From Microbulbifer variabilis (GTDB lineage Bacteria; Pseudomonadota; Gammaproteobacteria; Pseudomonadales; Cellvibrionaceae), in the NCBI RefSeq assembly GCF_020524905.1, contig NZ_JAIVKI010000002.1, forward strand, positions 372,001 to 436,000: a stretch of DNA of 64,000 nucleotides, given 5' to 3'. This document shows positions 9,326 through 18,529 of this stretch, in pieces. How positions within the stretch are numbered: position 1 is the stretch's first letter; the number at the start of each line of letters is the position of its first letter. The notes under the pieces were generated by a model. The model was not told the origin of the DNA, made no database searches, and saw only the letters and a list, made by a program, of their open reading frames with translations. The translations under genes and the position numbers were made by a program.

Positions 9326-9533
9326 GGATAGCGAGCAAACCTGAACAGAAGCTGAATTAATAAAAAATCTTTCGCAGTAATTAAACAACAGCAAACAATA
9401 CATGCCCTTACAAGGAGATAACTGCTTACGGCAATATATAATTTAGTACAGACTTCGTCATTCGCTACATCCCCCGTTTTCATTCCCTTCGTCGCAAAGT
9501 CTTTATAAACTGACTTTGTGTAATTAGCTGTGG

Positions 9534-9561
9534 TTGCGGACAAAAAAACTTTTGCTACAAT
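9534..9561 (+). promoter_or_regulatory. Sigma-70-type promoter for the first barrel protein
   Basis: TTGCGG (9534-9539), a 16-bp spacer, then TACAAT (9556-9561). The start codon follows at 9604 behind AACGAAGG. Confidence 0.6.
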
Positions 9562-9603
9562 CCGCATCCCAATTTGGATCCATAGTTAACGAAGGATTTT
9601 AAA

Positions 9604-10434
9604 ATGAGATTCAAGCTCGCAGCTCTTCCCCTGATGCTTCTCGCCGCTACTGCAACTGCAGAGGAGTACAACTCTATTACTAAGGCTAGTTACCAAGATA
9701 TCAGTTATGATTATTCAGGGTTCGGTCTTGAGCAATATAATTACGAGGCAGATAGATTTAACCTAGGTACTACTTATTTTTTTGATGGTAAAGAAACTCT
9801 CGGTCCCCTGAAAGAATTCGAATATATAAATAAAGTAACCAATATCTATGGTGATTTCTCTCACTACAATCGCGGCAGTATAGATTCCGATGTCTTCACT
9901 GTAGGTGGTGAGTACTTTGCATCCAATGGGCTGGTTTTAGGTGCCCAATTAGCCGATTGGGGCGAGGAAAATATTGATACTCTATCTTTAGGTTATCTCT
10001 TTACTCCTAACTTCCTGGTTAGCCTGGAGCATGTCGATAACGACAGCGATAATGAGCTGTCTGTTAATGCTCGTTATAACCACCAACTGAATGCAACTGA
10101 TTATATTGGTTTCGACTTTTACGTAGATGAAGAATTTGATACCCGTAGCCTGTCTTCCAAGTACTTTACCCATTTGGGTGGAGAACAGTACCTGACTGTA
10201 GAACTTGGTTATGCAAGTTTGGATGAGGCTGATGATTACTGGATGTTGGGCTCCGAGTTCTTCTTCACTCAGCGCACTTCCGTCGGCTTTACTTTCGATG
10301 AAAATGAAGAGTTTAAGCTGGGCATGAATCATTTCTTCAGCCGCAACTTTGCAGTTGAAGCGGCTTATGTTTCCAATACTGATAGCGATTTTGATTACGA
10401 TATCTACCAAATTGGTATGACCGTACAGCTGTAA
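9604..10434 (+). CDS. Outer-membrane beta-barrel protein, putative porin (paralog 1)
   Basis: 276 aa with a signal peptide (MRFKLAALPLMLLAATATA, cut before EEYNS). The rest alternates short amphipathic strands with acidic turns. It has no cysteines and ends in a strand with a C-terminal leucine (IGMTVQL), which suggests a barrel of about 12-14 strands. It resembles uncharacterised putative porins of marine gammaproteobacteria; no substrate can be assigned. It has its own promoter and terminator. The next gene is a clear paralog sharing the stretch KETLGPLKEFEYINKV. Confidence 0.75.
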   Translation: MRFKLAALPLMLLAATATAEEYNSITKASYQDISYDYSGFGLEQYNYEADRFNLGTTYFFDGKETLGPLKEFEYINKVTNIYGDFSHYNRGSIDSDVFTVGGEYFASNGLVLGAQLADWGEENIDTLSLGYLFTPNFLVSLEHVDNDSDNELSVNARYNHQLNATDYIGFDFYVDEEFDTRSLSSKYFTHLGGEQYLTVELGYASLDEADDYWMLGSEFFFTQRTSVGFTFDENEEFKLGMNHFFSRNFAVEAAYVSNTDSDFDYDIYQIGMTVQL

Positions 10435-10440
10435 GTCAGA

Positions 10441-10467
10441 AAAAGGGCTATCTTAGGTAGCCCTTTT
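10441..10467 (+). terminator. Intrinsic terminator after barrel paralog 1
   Basis: AAAAGGGCTA and TAGCCCTTTT form a perfect 10-bp stem with a 7-nt loop and T-rich end. The same stem sequence recurs after the paralog. Confidence 0.9.
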
Positions 10468-10596
10468 CTTTCCTTGGTTCATTATCGGCTGTTACCTAAG
10501 CGCCTATTTCTTGTCGTATTATTATTGTTTCTAGCAATAAAAAATAACCTCCATTAAAATCTCGCAACTTTGAATTTATAGTTGGAAAAGGATTCT

Positions 10597-11625
10597 ATGA
10601 AAAGTCTGAGGATGTCAATTTTTCCCCTAATGGTGCTTGCTACAGGCGTAACGGCGGAGGAGTATAAGTCGATAACTACTTTAAATTATTCAGATTTAGA
10701 GTACTCTTATCACGATCATTACTACAGTCCTATGGGATGGCCTTATCCAACATCTGGTTATGGGGTTTGGGAAAGAAAGGTAAAAACCTCAACCGTTGGA
10801 ACTACTTATTTTTTTGGAGGCAAAGAAACTCTAGGGCCCCTAAAAGAATTTGAGTACATCAATAAGGTTAACAATATATCAGCACATTTCACCCGGTTAG
10901 AAGATTCGGCAGATTATTGGTGGCGGAAAGATAACCATCAAAATTCATTTTCTACAAAAGGTGAGTATTTTGCTGAAAATGGTGTAGTGCTGAGTACTGA
11001 AGTGCTTAACCAAAGAGATAAAGATGTTTATAGTCAGTCAGTCGGTTATTTGTTTACTCCGAATCTTTTAGTGAAATTAAACTATAGTGATTTTGAGTAT
11101 GATATTAAATATAAGACTTTCAGTGTTGATGAAGAATTTCCCTCATGGACTAGCCGGCATTTCAAGTTTGATGAAGAAGAGTTTTCATTAACCGCTCAGT
11201 ATAACCACCAATTAAGTGATACTGGCTATCTTGGTTTTACGGTGAATGTTGGCGAGGAAACTGACGATCATACTTTATCCTCCAAATATTTCGTAGATTT
11301 CGGAAATGATAAGTATCTAAGTGTTGAAGCGAAATATTATCATGGGAACGGAAGAGCATGGGATAATGTTTCCGAGTTGAATGCTTCCGGGTTAAATGCA
11401 GAGTTCTATTTTAATAAAGAGACTTCCATCAATATAGCCTATGATGAAAATCATCGCTATAAATTAGGGTTCTCCCACTTCTTTAATCGGAATATTGCCA
11501 TTGACGTAGCTTACTTAGCTGCAGCAACAAATAAGTACAATGGATATTACGAAGATTATGGGTGCGATGATTGCGATGCTTATCGGTATGACGAATACCG
11601 CCTGGGCTTGAGAGTTCAGTTATAA
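10597..11625 (+). CDS. Outer-membrane beta-barrel protein, putative porin (paralog 2)
   Basis: 342 aa from the ATG at 10597 behind AAAGGA; a TTG at 10582 is in frame but overlaps the ribosome site. The signal peptide ends near GVTA-EEYKS. It shares with its upstream neighbour the mature N-terminus, TTYFFGGKETLGPLKEFEYI, GYLFTPNLLVKL, QYNHQLSDTGYLGF and the final strand ending RVQL. It has longer Tyr/Asp-rich loops and a CDDC motif near the C-terminus. It is richer in A and T and uses rarer codons than paralog 1, so the copies seem to be under different expression pressure. A barrel is likely; function is unknown. Confidence 0.72.
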   Translation: MKSLRMSIFPLMVLATGVTAEEYKSITTLNYSDLEYSYHDHYYSPMGWPYPTSGYGVWERKVKTSTVGTTYFFGGKETLGPLKEFEYINKVNNISAHFTRLEDSADYWWRKDNHQNSFSTKGEYFAENGVVLSTEVLNQRDKDVYSQSVGYLFTPNLLVKLNYSDFEYDIKYKTFSVDEEFPSWTSRHFKFDEEEFSLTAQYNHQLSDTGYLGFTVNVGEETDDHTLSSKYFVDFGNDKYLSVEAKYYHGNGRAWDNVSELNASGLNAEFYFNKETSINIAYDENHRYKLGFSHFFNRNIAIDVAYLAAATNKYNGYYEDYGCDDCDAYRYDEYRLGLRVQL

Positions 11626-11637
11626 TTTTCTGAAAAT

Positions 11638-11663
11638 AAAAGGGCTATTTAATAGCCCTTTTT
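11638..11663 (+). terminator. Intrinsic terminator after barrel paralog 2
   Basis: AAAAGGGCTA TTTAA TAGCCCTTTTT: the same arm sequence as the terminator at 10441, with a shorter loop and a T run. Confidence 0.9.
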
Positions 11664-11696
11664 AACTTTTTAAATCAAAATTTCTAAACGATAAAT

Positions 11697-12983
11697 TCAG
11701 CCCTTTCCCGTCAACGCCTGCATCCGAGCCTGCGCTTTAGAGCCAATTTCTCCCCCCGCCCCGGCTGCAGTTTCGTAGTGCTTGACAGCATTTTGTTTAT
11801 TTCCCTGCTTTTCATATACCTCGCCCAGATAGAAGTGTGCATAGGCTGTCTCGAGGTAGCGTAGTGAGCGGTTTAGGTCTCTCTCCGCTGCGGTGTAATC
11901 ATTTAGCTGTGCACTTGCCATTCCGCGTTTTAACCAGTGGGAAAACAGTGCTGGATTTTTCTGTACGGCGCGGTCGTAGGCCTGATGGGCTTTATCAAAT
12001 TGTTTTTTCTGGGCGAGTAGATCTCCTTCCAGTGCGAAGAAAGAGGCTTCTTTGGGTTGTTGCTTCTGTGCCTTTCGTACCAGATTCAGTGCCGTATCAA
12101 ACTGCTTTTTATTGGCTGCTTTTAGGGCATCATCATAATTTTCATAGGCATCGGCATCGCGCTTTAGTTGCGCTATGGCCTTTTGATAGGCATCGCGGTT
12201 GGTAACTCCGCCCTTGGGTAGGGATTTACTGTGCTCGATATTGGCGCTGACACGGGATTGTGATGGTGGGTGGCTGGCGAAGAGGGCTTCCAAACCATTG
12301 CTTTGGCGCCCCTTCGAGAGTTCGACGAACTTGCGTTGCAGACCCACGGCGCCCTGGGGGTCATAGCCGGCGGCAGCCATATATTTCATGCCATATTCGT
12401 CGGACTCTAGTTCGTTGCCGCGACCGTAGCGGGCGATATAGGCTGAACCACCCAGCTGGCTGCCGGTAGAAATAAGGTCCGCATAGGCGGATTCCTTGGT
12501 GGCGGCACCGAGTACTGCCAGCCCCGCCCCGAGCACCTGTTGTTGTGACATGGCGGTGGCGGAGTGGCGTGCTGCAGCGTGGACAATCTCGTGGCCGAGT
12601 ACAGCGGCCAGCTCCGCTTCATCCTCGAGCAGGACCAGTAAACCCCGGTTAATGGCGATTTTGCCTCCAGGCAGTGCCCAGGCGTTGGGAACGGAGTTGT
12701 TCAACACCACAAACTCATAGGGCAGCTGAGGTTGGTCCGAGACCCGTGCCAGTTTCTCCCCGACCCGGCTCACATATTCCTGTAGGCTTGGGTCTATGGT
12801 GTACTGGCCACCCTGCTGTTGTTGGTTGATCGGGTATTGTTGCTGTCCTAAATTCAATTCCTGCTGGGTTGAAATCAGGGAAAGCTGTTGCTCTCCAGTC
12901 ACCGGATTGGTGACACAGCCATTGAGAATTGAAGTCGCTGTCAACGCCAGTGCGGCGAAGAAAGCCTGGTTACGCGAGATCAT
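11697..12983 (-). CDS. M48-family metalloprotease lipoprotein with C-terminal TPRs
   Basis: 428 aa from an ATG at 12983 with a GGGAGG site; the longer frame to 13016 has none. The N-terminus is lipoprotein-like (SILNGC, Cys-23), so it is probably anchored in the envelope. The zinc site is HEIVH at residues 131-135, with the downstream ligand in NELESDEYG (about 191-195). After about residue 270 come three TPR-like helical pairs. This architecture resembles BepA/YfgC, the periplasmic protease that monitors outer-membrane protein assembly. A role in envelope quality control is inference. It is transcribed away from the DUF4265 gene. Confidence 0.9.
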   Translation of the reverse strand: MISRNQAFFAALALTATSILNGCVTNPVTGEQQLSLISTQQELNLGQQQYPINQQQQGGQYTIDPSLQEYVSRVGEKLARVSDQPQLPYEFVVLNNSVPNAWALPGGKIAINRGLLVLLEDEAELAAVLGHEIVHAAARHSATAMSQQQVLGAGLAVLGAATKESAYADLISTGSQLGGSAYIARYGRGNELESDEYGMKYMAAAGYDPQGAVGLQRKFVELSKGRQSNGLEALFASHPPSQSRVSANIEHSKSLPKGGVTNRDAYQKAIAQLKRDADAYENYDDALKAANKKQFDTALNLVRKAQKQQPKEASFFALEGDLLAQKKQFDKAHQAYDRAVQKNPALFSHWLKRGMASAQLNDYTAAERDLNRSLRYLETAYAHFYLGEVYEKQGNKQNAVKHYETAAGAGGEIGSKAQARMQALTGKG

Positions 12984-13052
12984 TGCTTGCCTCCCTGTAT
13001 AATGCCGAGTATTCAACGATCACCCATTGTACACAGTCGGGGAATAGAGGTT

Positions 13053-13532
13053 ATGACGGCACTTCAGGTAATTGAGTTATTTGCGGGCACCAATCCCGAT
13101 GGCGAACCGGTGGTGGAGCGCTTACAGGTGCGTGTCAACGAGGACGATAGCTGCCAGTTGGTGCGTTCTCCCGCATTTATAAAAGGCATCGCCAGTGGCG
13201 ATTGCATTAAGGTGGATAAAGATACCCAGCAGTTCGAGTTGGTAAAGCGTTCAGGTAATCTGGCGGTCCGCGTCTTTTGTCGCGGTGACAGCGCCGAACT
13301 TTCCGACCGCTTGAGCCCGCAGCTGGAAAAACTTGGAGGTGAGCTGGATCTGGAAGTTCCACGAATGTTGGTATACAGCATCCATGTGAGCTGTGGTTTC
13401 GACAAAATTGAAGAAATTCTTAATAGTGTCTGCGATGGTGCGAACAGTGCCTGGTACTACGGTAATGTCTACGATCCCAAAGATGGCCAGACGCCACTCA
13501 ATTGGTGGCAGGATATATTGAAGCCGGAGTAA
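13053..13532 (+). CDS. DUF4265-type hypothetical protein
   Basis: 159 aa from an ATG at 13053 with an AGAGG site. The protein is soluble, acidic and rich in beta strands, without signal peptide or membrane segment. Its pattern (GEPVVERLQVRV, then SPAFIKGIASGDCIKV) matches my recollection of the DUF4265 family. No activity is known to me. It diverges from the M48 protease gene and lies 68 bp before yaaA. Confidence 0.65.
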   Translation: MTALQVIELFAGTNPDGEPVVERLQVRVNEDDSCQLVRSPAFIKGIASGDCIKVDKDTQQFELVKRSGNLAVRVFCRGDSAELSDRLSPQLEKLGGELDLEVPRMLVYSIHVSCGFDKIEEILNSVCDGANSAWYYGNVYDPKDGQTPLNWWQDILKPE

Positions 13533-13600
13533 GCTATTGACCGTTGGTCCGAACGGCTGGACCCAAACGGAAAGCGAAGCAGCGATAAGTAAGGCACCCG

Positions 13601-14377
13601 ATGTTAATAGTGATTTCTCCAGCCAAGACGCTGGATTACGAGAGCGAAATTCCCCCCCTGGAAACCACGCAACCGGATTTTCTCAAGGAGTCAGTGGCAC
13701 TAATCAAAGAGTTGCGTGATTTGAGCCCACAACAGATCTCCAGCCTGATGAAGATTTCCGACAAGCTCGGTGTGTTGAATTACGACCGCTTCCAATCCTG
13801 GAAACGCCCTTTCACCGATAAGAATGCACGCCCAGCCCTGCTCGCATTTAAGGGTGATGTTTACACTGGTCTGGCTGCCGAAACCATGGGCAAGCGCGAT
13901 TTCAGCTATGCCCAGAAGCACCTGCGTATGCTTTCCGGCCTCTACGGCCTGTTGCGTCCACTGGACTTGATGCAGCCCTATCGCCTGGAAATGGGGACCA
14001 GATTTGAAAATAGCCGTGGTAAGAATTTGTATGAATTCTGGGGAGAGCGAATTACTGAGGCGCTCAATTCACAGCTACATACCCTGAAGAGTCGGGAGTT
14101 GGTCAACCTCGCTTCTAATGAGTATTTCAAGGCGGTAAAGCCCAAAGTGCTCGATGCGGAGGTAATCACTCCCCACTTCAAAGATCTAAAAAATGGTCAG
14201 TACAAAATGATCAGTTTCTTTGCCAAAAAGGCGCGGGGCATGATGAGCCGCTGGGCCATTGAGCAGCGGGTGAAGAAAGCGGAGGAGCTTAAAGGCTTTG
14301 ACGTGGCTGGCTATTCCTATAATTTGGAGATGTCCAGTGAGCGGGAGTGGGTCTTTACTCGGGATGAGCAGCAATGA
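13601..14377 (+). CDS. yaaA: Peroxide stress protein YaaA
   Basis: 258 aa, full length for the UPF0246/YaaA family. The diagnostic N-terminus [15 protein letters not shown] is present, as are [20 protein letters not shown] and [11 protein letters not shown]. In E. coli YaaA is induced by OxyR and lowers free iron during peroxide stress. An oxyR gene is present 8.5 kb away, but I see no OxyR site I would defend here. The last codon overlaps the next start (ATGA). Confidence 0.95.
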   Translation: MLIVISPAKTLDYESEIPPLETTQPDFLKESVALIKELRDLSPQQISSLMKISDKLGVLNYDRFQSWKRPFTDKNARPALLAFKGDVYTGLAAETMGKRDFSYAQKHLRMLSGLYGLLRPLDLMQPYRLEMGTRFENSRGKNLYEFWGERITEALNSQLHTLKSRELVNLASNEYFKAVKPKVLDAEVITPHFKDLKNGQYKMISFFAKKARGMMSRWAIEQRVKKAEELKGFDVAGYSYNLEMSSEREWVFTRDEQQ

Positions 14378-14985
14378 GCGATTCCAGCCTGCCGGATGCG
14401 CCGGCTTGTGCGCGCAATCGCGATCCAATCCTTTCCCACTTGCGCCGCCTGCTGGAAGATAGTCATAAGGTATTGGAGGTGGGGAGCGGCACAGGCCAGC
14501 ACGCGATCTACTTTGCCCCGCGTCTGCCCCACTTAATTTGGCAGACCTCGGAACGCGCGGAAATGCTACCCGGTGTACGCGCCTGGCTGGCGAGTGAGCC
14601 CGCACAGAACCTGCGCCAACCGCTGGCCCTGGATGTCGATGCGTCCTGGCCTGAGCTGAATTTTGATGCGGTGTTTAGCGCGAATACCCTGCACATCATG
14701 TCGCGGGAGTCGGTGCAGCGCTTTTTTCACAAGCTGCATACTCTGTTACAACCCGGTGGACTGTTGGTTGTTTATGGTCCCTTCAAGATCGATGGTAGTT
14801 TTGTCGGTCCCAGCAACGCAGATTTCGATATCTATCTCAAAGAGCGCAATCCCGACAGCGGTATTCGCGATCTGGAGTGGTTGGATCAGTTGGCAGGGGA
14901 TGTAGGCATGCACCGAGAAGAATTAAATTACCTGCCGGCTAACAATCAGTTGGTTGTTTGGCGTAAATACGATAACAAGGAGTGA
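14374..14985 (+). CDS. DUF938 SAM-dependent methyltransferase-like protein
   Basis: 203 aa with a class I methyltransferase nucleotide site ([16 protein letters not shown], about residues 33-48), then [14 protein letters not shown] and a [14 protein letters not shown] strand. These features and the length fit DUF938. The substrate is unknown. It is coupled to yaaA by a 4-nt overlap, and the next small gene starts 2 bp after its stop. Confidence 0.85.
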   Translation: MSDSSLPDAPACARNRDPILSHLRRLLEDSHKVLEVGSGTGQHAIYFAPRLPHLIWQTSERAEMLPGVRAWLASEPAQNLRQPLALDVDASWPELNFDAVFSANTLHIMSRESVQRFFHKLHTLLQPGGLLVVYGPFKIDGSFVGPSNADFDIYLKERNPDSGIRDLEWLDQLAGDVGMHREELNYLPANNQLVVWRKYDNKE

Positions 14986-14987
14986 TT

Positions 14988-15347
14988 ATGCCCGTATGGT
15001 TTGAAGTATCGGTCGTTGTGGCTTTTGCCATAGGAGCTGTTTTCTTTTTCGCCAAGTATCGAGAGACCGCCGCTGCCCTGCATGAGAGTGAGCGCATGAA
15101 AACACGTCTCTCTAATGACTTGAATCGCTATAAGGATGTACCGCGGCTGCGCGCGTTGCGCGATGCATTGGTCGGTACCAAGCCTTTGCCTGTTGATGAT
15201 GACGGCAATGAGCATCTGCTATTGCGGGATGGAGACTTACAGTTGCATCACTTGATTTTGCGCCGGGAGAGTACACCGGTACACGATGAAGAGGAAGCTA
15301 CCTACACCAAAGATGGTGAACCGGTAAAATTGTCAGAATTTGAATAG
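14988..15347 (+). CDS. Small single-span membrane protein, hypothetical
   Basis: 119 aa from the ATG at 14988, six bases after AAGGAG; a GTG at 14982 is also in frame. One N-terminal membrane helix (about residues 4-21, VSVVVAFAIGAVFFFA) is followed by a polar helical region and an acidic tail. I do not recognise the family. The tight spacing makes it the third gene of the yaaA operon. It converges with phoR. Confidence 0.7.
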   Translation: MPVWFEVSVVVAFAIGAVFFFAKYRETAAALHESERMKTRLSNDLNRYKDVPRLRALRDALVGTKPLPVDDDGNEHLLLRDGDLQLHHLILRRESTPVHDEEEATYTKDGEPVKLSEFE

Positions 15348-15369
15348 CATTTACTGCTGCAGGGGCGGA

Positions 15370-16701
15370 TCAGGAATCCGCTCCTTCGTCTTGTAACAGT
15401 GCCCTGGAGGGTTTCTCTTCCAACTTGGAGGACGGAAAGTGCAGGGTGAAGGTACTGCCCTGACCCGGGACGCTCCGAACATTCATTTCTGCGCCGTGGC
15501 GCAATAGTACATGTTTGACAATGGCCAGGCCCAATCCCGTGCCGCCGCTATCGCGGGAGCGACCCGGGTCGACTCGGTAAAAACGTTCGGTAAGGCGCGG
15601 GATATGAATCGGATCTATGCCGATACCTTGGTCCCGTACACTGAAGTGTCCGCCATTGTTATCTTGCCACCAGCGCAGCTGGATTTCTCCGTTCCCCGGA
15701 CTGTATTTCACTGCATTGAGTGCCAGGTTAGCGAAGGCGCTATGTAGCTCGCTGGCATCGCCGCGGATGCTGCAATCCCCTTCACACTCAACACTGATCG
15801 GGTGGCGGTCGCCGCTAAAGCTGCGCGCTTCGCGGGCAACCCGCTCCATCAACTCGCGCACATCCACAGAAACGTCGCCGGATTTCCGCTCGGAAGTCTC
15901 CAAGCGTGCCAGAAGCAGCAGATCGTTGACCAAGGTGGTCATGCGTGCGGCCTGTTCCTCCATCTGAATCAGGGGGCGTCGCCAAGCGGGGGGGGCCATA
16001 TCGCTGCTTTGCAGGGTCTCTAGGTAGCCGGCGATTACGGTGAGCGGAGTGCGCAGTTCATGGGAGACGTTAGCGACAAAATCCCGGCGCATTTGCTCGA
16101 GATTGTGCAGGCGGGTGATATCGCGAACAATCACCAGAGCTTCATCCTTACCGTAGCGGGTCACTTCCAGCTGGAGGTGAAGAGCTTCATTGCCAGGAGC
16201 CTGCAGAGTCAGTGGTCCGCGGGGACTGTTGTCCTCGCTGTGCATATAGCTGACAAATATGGGATCGCGCACGAAGTTCACCAGGGATTGTCCCTGATCG
16301 CTGGATTGCAGGCCGAGTAACTCGCCAGCGGCGGGGTTCCACCAGGCCAGGTGGTCGCCATTCTCCAGTGCCACAATACCCTCTCGCAGAGCACTGGTAC
16401 TGTCCTGAACACGGCGCAACATGGCATGCAGTTTTTGTTTTTCGCGGCGGTGGCGACGCTGCATACGGTAGAAGTCGTCGTAGATTTCGCCCCAGATGCC
16501 AAAAGCGGTGGGTGCAGGGCCGCGGCGGCCATTGACCAGCCACCGATTGAAGCGATGTTGTTGCCACAACACCGAGAGCAGGTAGGCTGCCAGACCCAAG
16601 ATCAGGGTTAGGGACCACTCGGAGGTGGTAAAACCGAGAGTCAAGCAGCCCAGTGCAATAATTAAAAAGCGCGAAAATTCGCCAATACTGCGATCCAACA
16701 T
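15370..16701 (-). CDS. phoR: Phosphate regulon sensor histidine kinase PhoR
   Basis: 443 aa. Two close membrane helices (about residues 11-45) are followed by a PAS region (ALREGIVALENGDHLAWWNPAA), a dimerisation domain with the phospho-accepting His in VSHELRTPLTVI, then N, G1, F and G2 boxes (NAVKY, DQGIGI, ERFYRV, GTGLGLAIV). This is the PhoR layout without a periplasmic sensor domain, as expected for a kinase controlled through Pst-PhoU. It lies 132 bp downstream of phoB in the same direction. Confidence 0.95.
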   Translation of the reverse strand: MLDRSIGEFSRFLIIALGCLTLGFTTSEWSLTLILGLAAYLLSVLWQQHRFNRWLVNGRRGPAPTAFGIWGEIYDDFYRMQRRHRREKQKLHAMLRRVQDSTSALREGIVALENGDHLAWWNPAAGELLGLQSSDQGQSLVNFVRDPIFVSYMHSEDNSPRGPLTLQAPGNEALHLQLEVTRYGKDEALVIVRDITRLHNLEQMRRDFVANVSHELRTPLTVIAGYLETLQSSDMAPPAWRRPLIQMEEQAARMTTLVNDLLLLARLETSERKSGDVSVDVRELMERVAREARSFSGDRHPISVECEGDCSIRGDASELHSAFANLALNAVKYSPGNGEIQLRWWQDNNGGHFSVRDQGIGIDPIHIPRLTERFYRVDPGRSRDSGGTGLGLAIVKHVLLRHGAEMNVRSVPGQGSTFTLHFPSSKLEEKPSRALLQDEGADS

Positions 16702-16833
16702 AGCCTTGCCGTGTTACCTGGCGGTCGTCGGGAGGGCTGTTTCCACCCCCGGACTCTGTACATCTTAGAAACCCGGTCCTCTACAGGAGTGACCATTGGT
16801 TACCGCGGGAGTCAGTGCCGATCCAGGGGATTG

Positions 16834-17538
16834 TCACACTTTTTCGACAGTTTGCACAGAAAATCGATAGCCTGTGCCGCGCACTGTCTGGATATAACGG
16901 TCGTGACCATCCAGTGCCAGTGCTTTGCGTAGGCGGCGAATATGCACATCGACCGTGCGTTCCTCCACATACACATTACCGCCCCAAACATGGTCAAGTA
17001 GTTGAGTGCGGGTGTAGGCGCGCTCCTGGTGAGAGAGGAAGAAGGTCAACAGGCGAAATTCGGTCGGCCCCATATCCACCGGTTGTCCCTTAATGTTGAC
17101 CCTGTGACTGATCGGGTCCAGAACCAAATCTCCGGCGCTGAGGGGATCTTCAGGGGTGGCTGGGCCGGCGCGGCGCAGTACCGCCTTGAGGCGCGCTACC
17201 AACTCGCGGGGGGAGAATGGCTTGGTGATATAGTCGTCGGCGCCCGTCTCTAACCCTTTGATTTTATTATCTTCTTCACCCTTGGCGGTGAGCATGATAA
17301 TGGGCACCGCAGTGGTCAGCTCGTCGCGCTTGAGGCGGCGGGCCAGTTCTACACCGGATACATCGGGCAGCATCCAATCGAGAAGAATAAGGTCTGGCTT
17401 TTCATCGATGACCAGGGCGTGGGCTTCCTGGGCGTTCTCCGCCTCCAGGCAACGGTAGTCTGCCATTTCCAACGCCACCCGCAGCATATCGCGTACAGCG
17501 GATTCGTCGTCGACAATCAGGATCGTTTTACTGTGCAT
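16834..17538 (-). CDS. phoB: Phosphate regulon response regulator PhoB
   Basis: 234 aa. The receiver domain has the acidic pair D10-D11, phospho-acceptor D54 (LILLDWMLPD) and a conserved Lys near 105 (ITKPFSPREL). The C-terminal OmpR-type winged helix ends with ERTVDVHIRRLRKAL and VRGTGYRF. It binds Pho boxes such as those at 3195-3234 and in front of its own gene. phoR follows it. Confidence 0.96.
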   Translation of the reverse strand: MHSKTILIVDDESAVRDMLRVALEMADYRCLEAENAQEAHALVIDEKPDLILLDWMLPDVSGVELARRLKRDELTTAVPIIMLTAKGEEDNKIKGLETGADDYITKPFSPRELVARLKAVLRRAGPATPEDPLSAGDLVLDPISHRVNIKGQPVDMGPTEFRLLTFFLSHQERAYTRTQLLDHVWGGNVYVEERTVDVHIRRLRKALALDGHDRYIQTVRGTGYRFSVQTVEKV

Positions 17539-17588
17539 TTGGCTGCCATACCCGTTCTGTTGTCAGAAGTTCCCGGTTATGGCCGGGG

Positions 17589-17622
17589 ATTAAACGGGAT
17601 TTATATGACAAATATATGACGG
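17589..17622 (-). promoter_or_regulatory. Pho box and -10 of phoB-phoR
   Basis: On the minus strand CCGTCAT (17622-17616) and TTGTCAT (17611-17605) stand 11 bp apart, a single Pho box. TTTAAT (17594-17589) follows after exactly 10 bp as the -10. The geometry equals that in front of pstS, so phoBR is very likely autoregulated. Confidence 0.88.
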
Positions 17623-17647
17623 TTGTGCCCCAACTCCCAGACCTAGA

Positions 17648-18529
17648 TCAATTGAAGAGAAAATGTAGGAATATTCCGGCAAAAATCGCCATTCCTACCC
17701 AGTTGTTATGGAGAAATGCTTTGAAGCAGGCGTTTCTGTCCCGGTCGCGGATCAGCCACTGTTGGTAGGAAAAGAGCGCCGCCACGACAGCCATAGCCAC
17801 ATAGTAAATGGCGCCGAGAGCAAAGCGCTGGCCCATCAACAGTAGTGCCAGTAACACCAAAAACTGCAGGGCTGCAGTCATGGCTCTGTCCATATCCCCG
17901 AACAGAATTGCCGTGGATTTGACCCCGATTTTCAGGTCGTCATCCCGATCCACCATGGCATAGAAAGTGTCGTAGCAGAGAGTCCATAACAGGTTGGCAG
18001 TATAAAGAAGCCAAGCCTGTGGCGGGACTTCGCCAGTCACTGCGGCAAAAGCCATGGGGATGCCCATACTGAATGCCGCACCCAGTACCACTTGTGGCAG
18101 GTGAGTATGGCGCTTAGCGAAGGGGTAGCAGAAGGCCAATGCCAGTGCTGGCAGTGACAATAAAATCGTTAGCCGGTTGGTGGTGAGGACCAGTAGAAAA
18201 GCCGCGAAGCTGAGCCCGGCAAAGAGGCCCAGGGCTGCCTTGGGGGTAATGCTTCCTGTGGCCAGGGGGCGCGTGGCGGTGCGCTTTACATGGCCGTCAA
18301 TCTCGCGGTCGGCAAAGTCGTTTACCGCACAGCCGGCCGCGCGCATCAGTATGACTCCCAGGGTGAACACCGCAAACAGATGCAGCCCTGGCCAGCCGCC
18401 CGCGGCGAGCCAAAGTGCGGCCCAGGTTGGCCATAGCAGTAGCAGGGAGCCGATGGGCCTATCCATACGCGCCAATTGCCAATAGGGCATTACGGCGGGC
18501 CAGCGCGCGGTGATTTGTTGGCTGATCAC
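17648..18529 (-). CDS. ubiA: 4-hydroxybenzoate octaprenyltransferase UbiA
   Basis: 293 aa, a polytopic inner-membrane enzyme that prenylates 4-hydroxybenzoate in ubiquinone synthesis. Both aspartate-rich motifs are present: [15 protein letters not shown] (about residues 70-84) and [17 protein letters not shown] (about 185-200). The start is GTG, overlapping the ubiC stop by 4 nt. UbiC upstream makes the substrate, so the pair forms the first two steps of the pathway. Confidence 0.96.
   Translation of the reverse strand: MISQQITARWPAVMPYWQLARMDRPIGSLLLLWPTWAALWLAAGGWPGLHLFAVFTLGVILMRAAGCAVNDFADREIDGHVKRTATRPLATGSITPKAALGLFAGLSFAAFLLVLTTNRLTILLSLPALALAFCYPFAKRHTHLPQVVLGAAFSMGIPMAFAAVTGEVPPQAWLLYTANLLWTLCYDTFYAMVDRDDDLKIGVKSTAILFGDMDRAMTAALQFLVLLALLLMGQRFALGAIYYVAMAVVAALFSYQQWLIRDRDRNACFKAFLHNNWVGMAIFAGIFLHFLFN

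Noticed and set aside
13537-13719. 60-codon frame before yaaA
   Set aside because: Lies mostly inside yaaA in another frame with no ribosome site.
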